From Streptomyces sp. H27-H5 (GTDB lineage Bacteria > Actinomycetota > Actinomycetes > Streptomycetales > Streptomycetaceae): a stretch of 63,532 bases of DNA. Location of the stretch: NCBI RefSeq assembly GCF_026627505.1, contig NZ_JAPNLK010000055.1:1-63532 (forward strand), read 5' to 3'. The stretch's first letter is position 1; each line of letters starts with the position of its first letter. The notes under the pieces are model-generated. The model was not told the origin of the DNA. It saw only the letters and a program-made list of their open reading frames with translations, and searched no databases. The translations under genes were made by a program, and so were the position numbers. Below are positions 7,781-20,445 of this stretch, piece after piece.

Positions 7781-8368
7781 GTGGCAGACGAGACGAACAA
7801 GCGCACCCTCCCCGCGACCGGCTGGGCAGTGCTCGGGCTGCTCTCCTTCGGCGAGGAGCTCTCCGGCTACGACCTGAAGAAGTGGTCGGACGGGTCGCTG
7901 CGCTTCTTCTACTGGAGCCCGTCCTTCAGCCAGATCTACAGCGAACTCAAGCGGCTGGAGAAGGCCGGTTACGCCTCCTCCCGCCTGGTCGCCCAGGAGA
8001 CCGGCACCCGCGACAAGCGCGTGTACCGGATCACCGACGAGGGCATGACGGCCGTACGGCATTGGGCGCGCGAGGCGCCGGTCGATCCGCCGGTGCTCAA
8101 GCACGGACCGATGCTCCGGCTGTGGCTCGGCCATCTGCTGGAGCCGGAGCAGATGCGCGAAGTCCTGGTCCAGCAGCGGGAGTTCGCGGCGAAGATGCGC
8201 CGCCGGGCGGCGGCGGACGTGGAAGGCGCCAAGGAGGAGGCCTCCTGGGCCTATCCGACGCTGACCCTCAAGTGGGCGGAGCGGTACTACGCCTCCGAGC
8301 GCGACCTGGCGGACGCGATGCTCGACGACATCGAGGCACTTGCGGCGGAGCGCGGCACACGACCGTAG
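7781..8368 (+). CDS. PadR-family transcriptional regulator
   Basis: 195-aa regulator. The N-terminal PadR winged helix (LGLLSFGEELSGYDLKKW, then FSQIYSELKRLEKAGY) is followed by a C-terminal helical dimerisation domain of the Vir_act_alpha_C type. The start is GTG at 7781. Divergent from the SDR-esterase operon with a palindrome between them, it is a probable local repressor of that operon. The inducer is unknown. Confidence 0.85.
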   Translation: MADETNKRTLPATGWAVLGLLSFGEELSGYDLKKWSDGSLRFFYWSPSFSQIYSELKRLEKAGYASSRLVAQETGTRDKRVYRITDEGMTAVRHWAREAPVDPPVLKHGPMLRLWLGHLLEPEQMREVLVQQREFAAKMRRRAAADVEGAKEEASWAYPTLTLKWAERYYASERDLADAMLDDIEALAAERGTRP

Positions 8369-8502
8369 GCCCACCGGAAGCAGAGCGGCGGCCTGCCGTC
8401 CCGGTGGGCCGTCAGGGCGGTGACGCGGCCGAACGCGATGGCGTGGTCGCCGCCGTCCAACACGTCATCCGCCGCAGCGGCGCCCGCGTGCTGTTCACCG
8501 AA
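8362..8502 (-). pseudogene. Flavin reductase domain remnant
   Basis: On the minus strand one frame reads LDGGDHAIAFGRVTALTAHR and then DGRPPLCFRWAYG. This matches the C-terminal core of flavin reductase-domain proteins (GDHxxxxGxV ... GRPLxFxxxxYG). No start, N-terminal half or proper stop survives: the frame runs into the antisense of padR. It fills most of the 176-bp gap before the VWA gene. It is probably the tail of a lost flavin reductase, perhaps the partner of a two-component monooxygenase. Confidence 0.55.
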
Positions 8503-8544
8503 CGGCTGGGTTTCGCCGCCGCGGGCTGACGTAACCTCGGCGCC

Positions 8545-9273
8545 ATGACGGGTAGTGCGATAGACCTCCGCAAGCTGGAAGATGCCGCTCCGGCGTTGGT
8601 GAACCTGTACAAGAGCGCCGGGGTGTCGCTGCGCAAACACGGCATGGAGGGCGGCCGGGCCTGCGTGTACCTGGTCCTGGACTACTCGGGGTCGATGCGC
8701 CCGTACTACCGGGACGGCAGCGTGCAGTCCCTGGCCGACCGGGTGCTGGGGCTCTCAGCCCACCTGGACACCGACGGCCGGGTGCCCGTCGTGTTCTTCT
8801 CCACGGAGGTGGACGCGGTCGCGGAGGTCTCCCTGGCCGACCACGCCGGTCGGGTCACCGAGATCGCCGCCGGCCTGGGCCACATGGGCAAGACGGCCTA
8901 CCACCTGGCGATGGACGCGGTCATCGACCACTACCTCGACTCGGGGTCCTCGGCGCCGGCCCTGGTGGTCTTCCAGACGGACGGCGGCCCGATCAACAAG
9001 CTCGCGGCGGAGCGGTACCTCTGCAAGGCCGCCCGGCTCCCGCTGTTCTGGCAGTTCGTCGGTTTCGGCAACACCCGCAGCACCCAGTTCGACTTCCTGC
9101 GCCGCCTCGACGAACTCCCCGTCCCGGCGAAGCGGGTCGTCGACAACGCGGGCTACTTCCACGCCGGCGAGGACCCGCGCCGGGTTCCGGACGACGTGCT
9201 GTACGACCGGCTGGTCGCGGAGTTCCCGTCCTGGCTGGCGGCGGCCCGGGAGGCCGGCATCGTGCGCGTCTGA
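8545..9273 (+). CDS. VWA-domain protein (TerF-like)
   Basis: 242-aa protein made almost entirely of a von Willebrand A domain. The metal-ion-dependent adhesion site is intact: D46-x-S48-x-S50 in LDYSGSM, a threonine in MGKTAYH and an aspartate in QTDGGP. It resembles stand-alone VWA proteins of the tellurium-resistance/TerF group, which are cytosolic and of unknown mechanism. No other ter genes are nearby. There is no signal peptide or membrane segment. Confidence 0.85.
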   Translation: MTGSAIDLRKLEDAAPALVNLYKSAGVSLRKHGMEGGRACVYLVLDYSGSMRPYYRDGSVQSLADRVLGLSAHLDTDGRVPVVFFSTEVDAVAEVSLADHAGRVTEIAAGLGHMGKTAYHLAMDAVIDHYLDSGSSAPALVVFQTDGGPINKLAAERYLCKAARLPLFWQFVGFGNTRSTQFDFLRRLDELPVPAKRVVDNAGYFHAGEDPRRVPDDVLYDRLVAEFPSWLAAAREAGIVRV

Positions 9274-9309
9274 GCGGCGGCGGCGTGCGATCCGCGCTTG
9301 GATGGGGGG

Positions 9310-9837
9310 ATGACGACGACGAACAACTGGGCCGTGTTCGAGACGGCGGAGCCGGAGTTCGCGGCGGCCGTCCGGGCCCGCTTCGCGCGGTATCCGCACC
9401 ACGTCCTCGGCACCCTCCGCAAGGACGGCTCGCCCCGACTGGCCGGGCTGAACGTGGACATCCGCGGCGGGGAGCTGTGGCTCGGCATGATGGCCGGCTC
9501 CATGAAGGCCAGGGACCTCCAGCGCGATCCCCGTTTCGCGCTGCACTGCAATCCGGGCCCCGGTGAGGAGATGGAGGGCGGGGACGTCCGGATCTCCGGG
9601 CGGGCGCTGGAGCTGGTGGACCCGCCGGAACTCCACCGGTACGCGGAGGAGACCGAGACCCCGCACCCCTTCCACCTCTTCCACGCCGACCTGACGGAGA
9701 TCGTGCGGATCACCGTCGAGGGCGACGACCTGGTGGTGCGGACGTGGACCCCGGAGCGCGGCGTCCACACCCTGCGCCGGGGCAACGACGACGAGCCGCC
9801 GCGCGAGGACCCGGCCGGGGACTCCCCCGCCGGCTGA
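9310..9837 (+). CDS. Pyridoxamine 5'-phosphate oxidase-fold (PPOX) protein
   Basis: 175-aa split-barrel protein. The core reads HHVLGTLRKDGSPRLAGLN, then WLGMMAGSMKARDLQRDPRF, as in PPOX/F420- or FMN-binding proteins that reduce or bind small flavin substrates. The ATG at 9310 is preferred over the in-frame TTG at 9298 because the bases between them form the ribosome site. It lies 36 nt after the VWA gene and may share its transcript. Cofactor (FMN or F420) and substrate cannot be assigned. Confidence 0.78.
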   Translation: MTTTNNWAVFETAEPEFAAAVRARFARYPHHVLGTLRKDGSPRLAGLNVDIRGGELWLGMMAGSMKARDLQRDPRFALHCNPGPGEEMEGGDVRISGRALELVDPPELHRYAEETETPHPFHLFHADLTEIVRITVEGDDLVVRTWTPERGVHTLRRGNDDEPPREDPAGDSPAG

Positions 9838-9845
9838 GACGACCC

Positions 9846-11138
9846 TCAGGCCAGGGGGCCGAGCCCGATCGCCCCGGGGACGACGAGGAGACGGGGATCG
9901 ACGTCGATCCAACTGCGGTCGATGTTGATCGTCACCCCGCCGTACGTGGCGTCGTGCCCGCCGCGGAACTGGTGGGCCCGGCGCGGGCCCGCCCACTTGG
10001 TCGTCCCGGTGGGCAGGCCCATGTCGGCGTCCGAGACGGTCGCCGACAGGTTCCACCGCGCCACCCACAGCACGTCCGGCATGGCCTGCGGCGCCTGGTG
10101 GTGGTGCGCGCTCAGCGCCGGCACCCCGGAGGCCGCGTGCACGTAGGCCGCCGACTTGTAGCCCAGCTCGTGCAGCCGCACCGTCCAGGCGGTGAGGTAG
10201 GCCACGACCGGGGCGTCCCAGGTGGCCCGGTCGGTGTAGTGCTCCAGGTCGTTGTAGAGGAGCGTGCCCGGGCCCAGGCCCAGTGACCGCGCGGCGTCGG
10301 CGGCGCCCTCGCCGGCCGCGATGCCCTGCTCGTTGGCCCGGGAGGGGTCGGTGGACAGCCCGGTGGTGTTGCTGCGCCAGGGCTGCGGGCCCACCCAGAT
10401 CGGCATCAGGTGCCAGCCCGCCTCGGTCTGCTTGCCGACCCAGCCGGCGGTCAGTCGGGGCTGGGCGCAGGCCCGGGCCGGGCCGCCGATGTACACGCCG
10501 ACGGCGCCGAAGGGCGAGCCCTGCCGCCAGGCGGTCATCGCCGACTGGGTCGGGGCGGTACAGGCGTCGAAGCCGAGGCCGGTGAACGGTTCCTGGGCGC
10601 TGCGGGGCGCCGGCAGGGCGGCGGTCACCGTGTCCGCCACCGTCCCGGGGGCGCCGGCGGGCGTGCGGCGGGCCCGCTCCAGGAGGCCGCGTACCACCTC
10701 GGGTCCGGTGCCGTACGAGACGGTGGCCATCACCCCGGAGCCGCGCAGGGCGTACCGCAGCTCGTTGCTGTCGCTCCCGGTCCGCGGGAGCGGGGCCCCG
10801 GGGTTCGCCTTCAGGGTGGGGACGTCGGCGCGCGGCGGGGCCCCGTCGAGGGGCTCCAGGTGCAGGGTGTCGGCGCGGGTGACGGCGGCCCGGCCGGTGC
10901 ATTCGGCCTGGGTCCCGGCGTGGCCGAGGTACAGCGTGGGCCGGTCGAGGCGCAGGCAGGCGTCGGGGGTCCGGTCGAGGTCGACGACCCGCCAGTCGGC
11001 GGGGACGGTGAGCCGCAGCCCGCGGTAGTCGACGGTGCGTCCTTCGCCGCCGGTGGCGGTGACGGCGACCGCGGCCTGGGCGGGCATGAGCAGGGCGGCG
11101 CCCAGCAGGCAGCGCAGCAGCAGCATTCGGGAGGGCAT
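9846..11138 (-). CDS. Secreted DUF1906 glycoside-hydrolase-like protein
   Basis: 430-aa protein with a signal peptide (about residues 1-25, hydrophobic LLRCLLGAALLMPAQAAVA). The C-terminal two-thirds is a DUF1906/Rv2525c-like TIM-barrel domain beginning FDACTAPTQSAMTAW and including GVYIGG, LLYNDLEHY and ending FRGGHDATYGGVTINIDRSW. Such proteins are Tat/Sec exported, resemble GH25-type hydrolases and are linked to cell-wall metabolism. The barrel acidic residues (YNDLE) are present. It converges with the PPOX gene at 8 bp. Confidence 0.83.
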   Translation of the reverse strand: MPSRMLLLRCLLGAALLMPAQAAVAVTATGGEGRTVDYRGLRLTVPADWRVVDLDRTPDACLRLDRPTLYLGHAGTQAECTGRAAVTRADTLHLEPLDGAPPRADVPTLKANPGAPLPRTGSDSNELRYALRGSGVMATVSYGTGPEVVRGLLERARRTPAGAPGTVADTVTAALPAPRSAQEPFTGLGFDACTAPTQSAMTAWRQGSPFGAVGVYIGGPARACAQPRLTAGWVGKQTEAGWHLMPIWVGPQPWRSNTTGLSTDPSRANEQGIAAGEGAADAARSLGLGPGTLLYNDLEHYTDRATWDAPVVAYLTAWTVRLHELGYKSAAYVHAASGVPALSAHHHQAPQAMPDVLWVARWNLSATVSDADMGLPTGTTKWAGPRRAHQFRGGHDATYGGVTINIDRSWIDVDPRLLVVPGAIGLGPLA

Positions 11139-11366
11139 GGGGCCAGAGGTACCAGACGGCGGGCGCCCTCAACTGCGCCGAGATCGGCCGCACATGGGCC
11201 GTACGGCCTACGCTCGGATCCGCGCGGGCAGCGGTCCCCGACCCTCCCGGTTCCGGCCCGCCGAACCCCGGAGCGGTGTCCGGCCCCCGTCGGGCGGGAC
11301 CGGCGCACCCGCCGCTCCCCCGACGCGTCACCCGCACGAGCGAACCGGGCCCGGCCCCGTCACGGC

Positions 11367-11416
11367 GGCTGGTACGACGCCCCGTCACCGCGGCTGCTAC
11401 GACACCCCGTCACCGC
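11367..11416. repeat. Two 25-bp tandem repeats
   Basis: Unit 1 (11367-11391) and unit 2 (11392-11416) both read GGCTGnTACGACnCCCCGTC followed by ACCGC and differ at two bases. A degenerate third copy precedes them (CCCCGTCACGGC). They sit immediately before the relic of a LuxR-type regulator and may mark the rearrangement that removed its N-terminal part. Confidence 0.75.
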
Positions 11417-11423
11417 CGCGCAG

Positions 11424-11912
11424 GTGTTGATCGCCGCGCTGCCGCCCGGCGACCGGACCTCGCTGACCGTCGCCGAGGAGGCCGTGGCCGCGGCCGGCCC
11501 CCGGACCAGTTGGTGGGCCTCCCTCGCGTGGTGCGTCCTGAGTTACGCCGCACTGCACGGCGGCGATCCACGGCGGGCCCGGTCCGCGATGCTGCGGGCC
11601 GGCGGCGGACCGGACCTGACCGCACTCCAGCCGTCGATGCGGCCCCTGTTCCTGGAGGCCCTGGTCACCGCCGCCGTCGCCGACGGCGACCTGCCCGCAG
11701 CCGAGACGTGGGCCGCCCGGGCCCGCCGGGACGCGGGGCTGCTCGACCTGCCCGCCCAGCGGGCCGCGGCGCTGCGCGGCGAGGGCCAGGTCCTGGCGGC
11801 CCGGGGCGACGCGGCCGGGGCGGCGCGGTCGTTCGTACGGGCCGCCGAGGAGGCGGCGCGGTCGGGCGCCACCCTGTGGGAACGAGCTCCTGTACGAGTT
11901 CACCGTCGGCTG
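11424..11912 (+). pseudogene. Relic of a LuxR-type large ATP-binding regulator (TPR-like segment)
   Basis: The plus frame gives a protein-like stretch: VLIAALPPGDRTSLTVAEEA, then LFLEALVTAAVADGDLPAAE, AALRGEGQVLAARGDAAGAA and RSGATLWE. This is the helical TPR-like region found before the C-terminal HTH in LuxR/LAL regulators. Both the upstream NTPase part and the HTH are absent. Similarity stops at about 11880 and a terminator hairpin follows. The upstream sequence to 11139 holds no other recognisable gene. The relic is probably not expressed. Confidence 0.6.
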
Positions 11913-11945
11913 ACGCCCCTCCCCGGACCCCCGGAACCCGAACGC

Positions 11946-11989
11946 CACCGCGCCCGCCATCCCTGGTCGGGGACATGGCGGGCGCGGTG
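11946..11989. terminator. Bidirectional hairpin terminator after gltD
   Basis: A perfect 15-bp stem (11946-11960 paired with 11975-11989, arm CACCGCGCCCGCCAT) encloses a 14-nt loop. It lies 80 nt beyond the gltD stop and also follows the relic on the plus strand. Confidence 0.75.
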
Positions 11990-12068
11990 TCGGGTTTCCG
12001 TACGTCGTTGTACGGGCCGTATGAGGGGTCCTCCCGCCGCAAGCCCGGAGGGAGGGGCACCGTGGGTG

Positions 12069-13521
12069 TTACACGGTGATGGAACGGTCCGTCGGCTTGA
12101 CCGGGTACGGCAGGGCGCTGGCGCCCGTCAGGAAGCGGTCCACGCCGCGGGCGGCCGAGCGGCCCTCCGCGATGGCCCAGACGATGAGCGACTGGCCGCG
12201 GCCCGCGTCGCCGGCGACGAAGACGCCGCCCACGTTGGTCGCGTACGAGGCGTCGCGCTCGATGTTGCCGCGCGCGTCGAGGTCCAGGCCGAACTGCTGG
12301 ACCAGACCGTTCTCCTGGTCGGTGCCGGTGAAGCCCATGGCGAGGGTGACCAGTTGCGCCGGGAGGACGCGCTCGGTGCCCGCCTTCTGGACGAGCTTGC
12401 CGTCCTCGAAGGCGACCTCGACGAGGTGCAGGGACTGGACGTTGCCGTCCTCGTCGCCCTCGAAGTGGGTGGTGGAGACGGAGTAGACCCGCTCGCCGCC
12501 CTCCTCGTGGGCCGAGGTGACCTTGTACAGCATCGGGAAGGTCGGCCAGGGCTGGTTGGCGTTCCGCTCCTCGCCCGGCTTGGGCATGATCTCCAGCTGC
12601 GTGACCGAGGCCGCGCCTTGGCGGTGGGCGGTGCCCACGCAGTCCGCGCCGGTGTCGCCGCCGCCGATGACGACGACGTGCTTGCCCTCGGCGGTGATCG
12701 GAGGGGTGACGAAGTCGCCCTCCTGCACCTTGTTGGAGAGCGGCAGGTACTCCATCGCGAAGTGGATGCCCTTGAGCTCGCGCCCGGGGACCGGCAGGTC
12801 GCGGGAGACGGTGGCACCGGCCGCGATGACGACCGCGTCGAACCGCTTGCGCAGGTCGGTGGCCGTGATGTCGCGGCCGACCTCGATGCCCGTGCGGAAC
12901 TTGGTGCCCTCCGCGCGCATCTGCTCGATGCGGCGGTTGATGTGCACCTTCTCCATCTTGAACTCGGGGATGCCGTAGCGCAGCAGGCCGCCGACGCGGT
13001 CGGCGCGCTCGTACACGACCACGGTGTGCCCGGCCCGGGTCAGCTGCTGGGCCGCGGCGAGACCCGCCGGGCCGGAGCCGATGACGGCGGCCGTCTTGCC
13101 GGACAGCCGCTCGGGCGGCTGGGGGGTGACGTTGCCGTTGTCCCAGGCCTTGTCGATGATCGAGACTTCGACGTTCTTGATCGTGACGGCGGGCTGGTTG
13201 ATGCCGAGGACGCACGCCGACTCGCACGGGGCCGGGCACAGGCGCCCGGTGAACTCCGGGAAGTTGTTCGTGGCGTGCAGGCGCTCGGACGCCGCCGACC
13301 AGTCCTCGCGGTACGCGAAGTCGTTCCACTCCGGGATCAGGTTCCCGAGCGGGCAGCCGTTGTGGCAGAACGGGATGCCGCAGTCCATGCAGCGGCCGGC
13401 CTGCTTGCTGATGATCGGGAGCAGCGAGCCCGGAACGTAGACCTCGTTCCAGTCCTTGAGCCGGTCGGCCACGGGACGGGAACAGGCGGTCTCGCGCGGG
13501 GTGGTGAGGAAGCCCTTCGGG

Positions 13522-13529
<8 letters not shown>
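12069..13529 (-). CDS. gltD: Glutamate synthase (NADPH) small subunit
   Basis: 486-aa iron-sulfur flavoprotein that passes electrons from NADPH through FAD and 4Fe-4S clusters to the large subunit. The N-terminal cysteine clusters are CMDCGIPFC and HNGCPLGN (about residues 48-62) plus LCPAPCESAC. The FAD motif is IGSGPAGLAAAQQL and the NADPH motif VIGGGDTGADC. The ATG overlaps the gltB stop by 8 nt, so translation is coupled. Length is normal and all motifs are intact. Confidence 0.97.
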
Positions 13530-18132
<4,603 letters not shown>

Positions 18133-18468
18133 CGGCTCTCCCGTCGTCGTCGTGGCATATGTGCATGGCCGAGGGACGACGTTGGCCCTCTGCAAAATTT
18201 CGTGCAGGTTACATGATGACGGCAATCCCGAGAAGCGGATATCGCATTCCAACATGCGGACATGCCCGAAGGGGGAGAAGGGGCCTGCCGGGAGGTCCCT
18301 TGGATCTCATGAACGTCTGCGGACGCGTCGCGGGCCGCGGCTGTCCCGGCACGGAGCGGGCACCATTGCCCGACGCCCTGTCCGGATGCCCCGCGGACAC
18401 GGAATCGAAACCGCCGGGTAACGGACTACTTATGTTGCGTACCGCATAGTGTCTCACTCCCGCGCCGG
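18133..18468. other. 336-bp upstream region of gltB
   Basis: No gene was found. It contains a GlnR-like box at 18197-18212, a CTGCA-TGCAG inverted repeat around it (18190-18207), and an AT-rich imperfect palindrome with TTGCGTACCGCA (about 18433-18449) next to the end of the VIT gene. No strong terminator for the VIT gene is visible, so read-through into gltBD is possible. Confidence 0.5.
18197..18212 (-). promoter_or_regulatory. GlnR-like half site upstream of gltB
   Basis: On the coding strand the site reads GTAACCTGCACGAAAT. It matches the GlnR a-site pattern gTnAC-n6-GAAAc at 9 of 10 fixed bases. The second (b) half of a full GlnR box is not evident. Nitrogen control of gltBD would fit, but a single half site is weak evidence. 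Confidence 0.4.
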
Positions 18469-19200
18469 TTAGCCTACGGCGCCGCCGATCCAGGTTCCCA
18501 GGACGTACGTCACACCCGCGGCCGCGCCACCCAGGACGAGCTGTCGCAATCCGCTGTACCACCAGGAGCGGGCGGTGACCCGGGCGACGATCGCGCCGCA
18601 GGCGAAGAGCCCGATCAGCGCCAGCAGGACGGCCGGCCACAGGGCGGTCGCGCCGAGCAGGTAGGGCAGTACGGGAAGCAGCGCGCCCAGCGCGAACGAA
18701 CCGAACGACGACACGGCCGCGACCAGCGGCGACGGCAGGTCGTCGGGGTCGATGCCCAGCTCCTCGCGGGCGTGTATCTCCAGCGCCTGCTCCGGGTCGC
18801 GGGACAGCTGCATCGCCACCTCGCGGGCCAGGGCGGGGTCGACGCCGCGCGAGACGTAGAGCTCGGCCAGCTCCTCCATCTCGTCGATCGGGTGCTTGCG
18901 CAGCTGCTGACGCTCCACGTCGAGCTCCGCCAGGACCAGCTCGCGCTGCGAGGCGACCGAGGTGTATTCGCCGGCGGCCATCGAGAAGGCGCCGGCGGCC
19001 AGACCGGCGAGGCCGGTGATGACGATCGTCTGCGGCGCGACCGCGCCGCCCGCCACTCCGGTCATCAGGGCGATGTTGGAGACCAGTCCGTCCATCGCCC
19101 CGAACACGGCCGGCCGCAGCCATCCGCCGTTGACGTCACGGTGGGTGTGGTTGTCGCGGTGGGCGGTGTGCAGCGGTGCTTCGGTATCGATGATGGACAT
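18469..19200 (-). CDS. VIT1/CCC1-family transporter
   Basis: 243-aa membrane protein of the vacuolar iron transporter family, likely exporting or sequestering Fe2+/Mn2+. The signature is VFGAMDGLVSNIALMTGVAG in the first transmembrane helix and AAGAFSMAAGEYTSV in the second. A cytosolic Glu-rich metal-binding segment follows (about residues 90-150), then three C-terminal helices. The ATG at 19200 follows AAGGGGAG. Divergent from the ADP-ribosylglycohydrolase operon and upstream of gltB. Confidence 0.9.
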   Translation of the reverse strand: MSIIDTEAPLHTAHRDNHTHRDVNGGWLRPAVFGAMDGLVSNIALMTGVAGGAVAPQTIVITGLAGLAAGAFSMAAGEYTSVASQRELVLAELDVERQQLRKHPIDEMEELAELYVSRGVDPALAREVAMQLSRDPEQALEIHAREELGIDPDDLPSPLVAAVSSFGSFALGALLPVLPYLLGATALWPAVLLALIGLFACGAIVARVTARSWWYSGLRQLVLGGAAAGVTYVLGTWIGGAVG

Positions 19201-19369
19201 GCGGTGTATCTCCCCTTTTCCTGTGAATGGGCGCGCGAAGGCGACGCGCAGAAACCCACTCCCCCTGAACACCTCGAAACTACGCACGATTTTCGCTCTC
19301 CGCCGGCAAGGAAGGCCGTACTTACCTGCGGTTTCGTGAGTCGGCGACCGGGTGACGGGAGCGTTCGGG

Positions 19370-19396
19370 TGGTGTTTCGCAGCGAGCGACAAACCA
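19370..19396. promoter_or_regulatory. Inverted repeat upstream of the DraG operon
   Basis: TGGTGTTTCGC (19370-19380) and GCGACAAACCA (19386-19396) pair at 9 of 11 positions around a 5-nt spacer. The site is 62 nt before the first gene of the seven-gene operon, so it is placed to be an operator. No regulator gene is adjacent. The protein that would bind is unknown. Confidence 0.4.
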
Positions 19397-19458
19397 CATG
19401 CCATGGCACAAATCCCCCAAGGGCTCATCATGAGTCCCATCAAGTGGAGAGGCGCGCC

Positions 19459-20445
19459 ATGGAGCTGATTGCATGCAATCCGCAGGTCCTCCTCGAACGA
19501 GCCAGGGGCGCTCTTCTGGGGCTTGCGGTGGGTGACGCGCTGGGAGCCCCGGCGGAGAACATGAAGCCTTCGCAGATCCGGGCGAAGTGGGGTCGGATCG
19601 AGGGCTTCGTGTCCGAGGACCCGGCGGGCACGGACGACACCGAGTACGCGATCTTCTCGGGCCTGCTGCTGGCCCGGCACGGCTCCGCACTGACCGTGGC
19701 CCACGTCGAACGGGCGTGGCACCACTGGATCGCCGACCTGGACGAGGGCCCGTTCCGGGGAGCCGGCTTCTCCGAACGCGGCACGCTGGAGAACCTCCGC
19801 CGGGGGCTCGCGGCCCCCATCTCGGCGCAGCACCGCCACGCCTGGTCGGACGGGCTGGCCATGCGTGCCGCCCCGTTCGGCGTTTTCGCCGCGGGCCGGC
19901 CCGCCGAGGCCGCCCGGCTGGTGGCCATCGACGGCTCCGTGAGCCACGACGGGGAGGGCATCTACGGCGGCCAGGCCGTCGCCGCGGGCGTCGCGGCGGC
20001 CATGGCCGGCGGCTCGCCCGCCTCCGTGGTCTCGGCGGCCCTGTCCGTCATCCCGTCCGACTCCTGGACGGCCCGCTCCCTGCGCCGGGCCGTCACCGCC
20101 GCCCCGCGCGGCGAGCGGGCGGTGCGCTCCGCGGTGGTCATCGGCGGCTACCCGTGGACGGACCTGGCCCCCGAGGCGGTGGGGCTCGCGTTCGGCGCCT
20201 TCGCCGCCTGCCGCGGTGACTTCCCCGGCTCCGTCCTGACGGCCGTGAACATGGGCCGTGACGCCGACACCACGGCCGCCGTGGCGGGCGCCCTGGCCGG
20301 CGCCATGTCCGGCATCCCCTCCATCCCCGCCGACTGGGCGGCGGCGATCGGCCCGGTCCGGGGCAGTTGCCTCCCCTCGATGCGGGGCTACCACGTCCTG
20401 GACATCGCGGACCTCCTCACCCCGGAAGCCGAGACCCCCCGATGA
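19459..20445 (+). CDS. ADP-ribosylglycohydrolase (DraG) family protein 1
   Basis: 328-aa all-helical DraG-fold hydrolase. Metal ligands of the dinuclear site are intact: T58-D59-D60-T61 (GTDDTE) and D268-x-D270-T271 (GRDADTTA), with the N-terminal GLAVGDALGAPAE and central SHDGEGIYGG. The family cleaves ADP-ribose from proteins or small molecules, or other N-glycosides. The ATG at 19459 follows GGAGAGG. First of seven genes all joined by 4-nt overlaps, so it shares regulation with a ribokinase, a CoA-transferase and a C-C lyase. That context favours a catabolic N-glycoside substrate over protein de-ADP-ribosylation. Confidence 0.88.
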   Translation: MELIACNPQVLLERARGALLGLAVGDALGAPAENMKPSQIRAKWGRIEGFVSEDPAGTDDTEYAIFSGLLLARHGSALTVAHVERAWHHWIADLDEGPFRGAGFSERGTLENLRRGLAAPISAQHRHAWSDGLAMRAAPFGVFAAGRPAEAARLVAIDGSVSHDGEGIYGGQAVAAGVAAAMAGGSPASVVSAALSVIPSDSWTARSLRRAVTAAPRGERAVRSAVVIGGYPWTDLAPEAVGLAFGAFAACRGDFPGSVLTAVNMGRDADTTAAVAGALAGAMSGIPSIPADWAAAIGPVRGSCLPSMRGYHVLDIADLLTPEAETPR

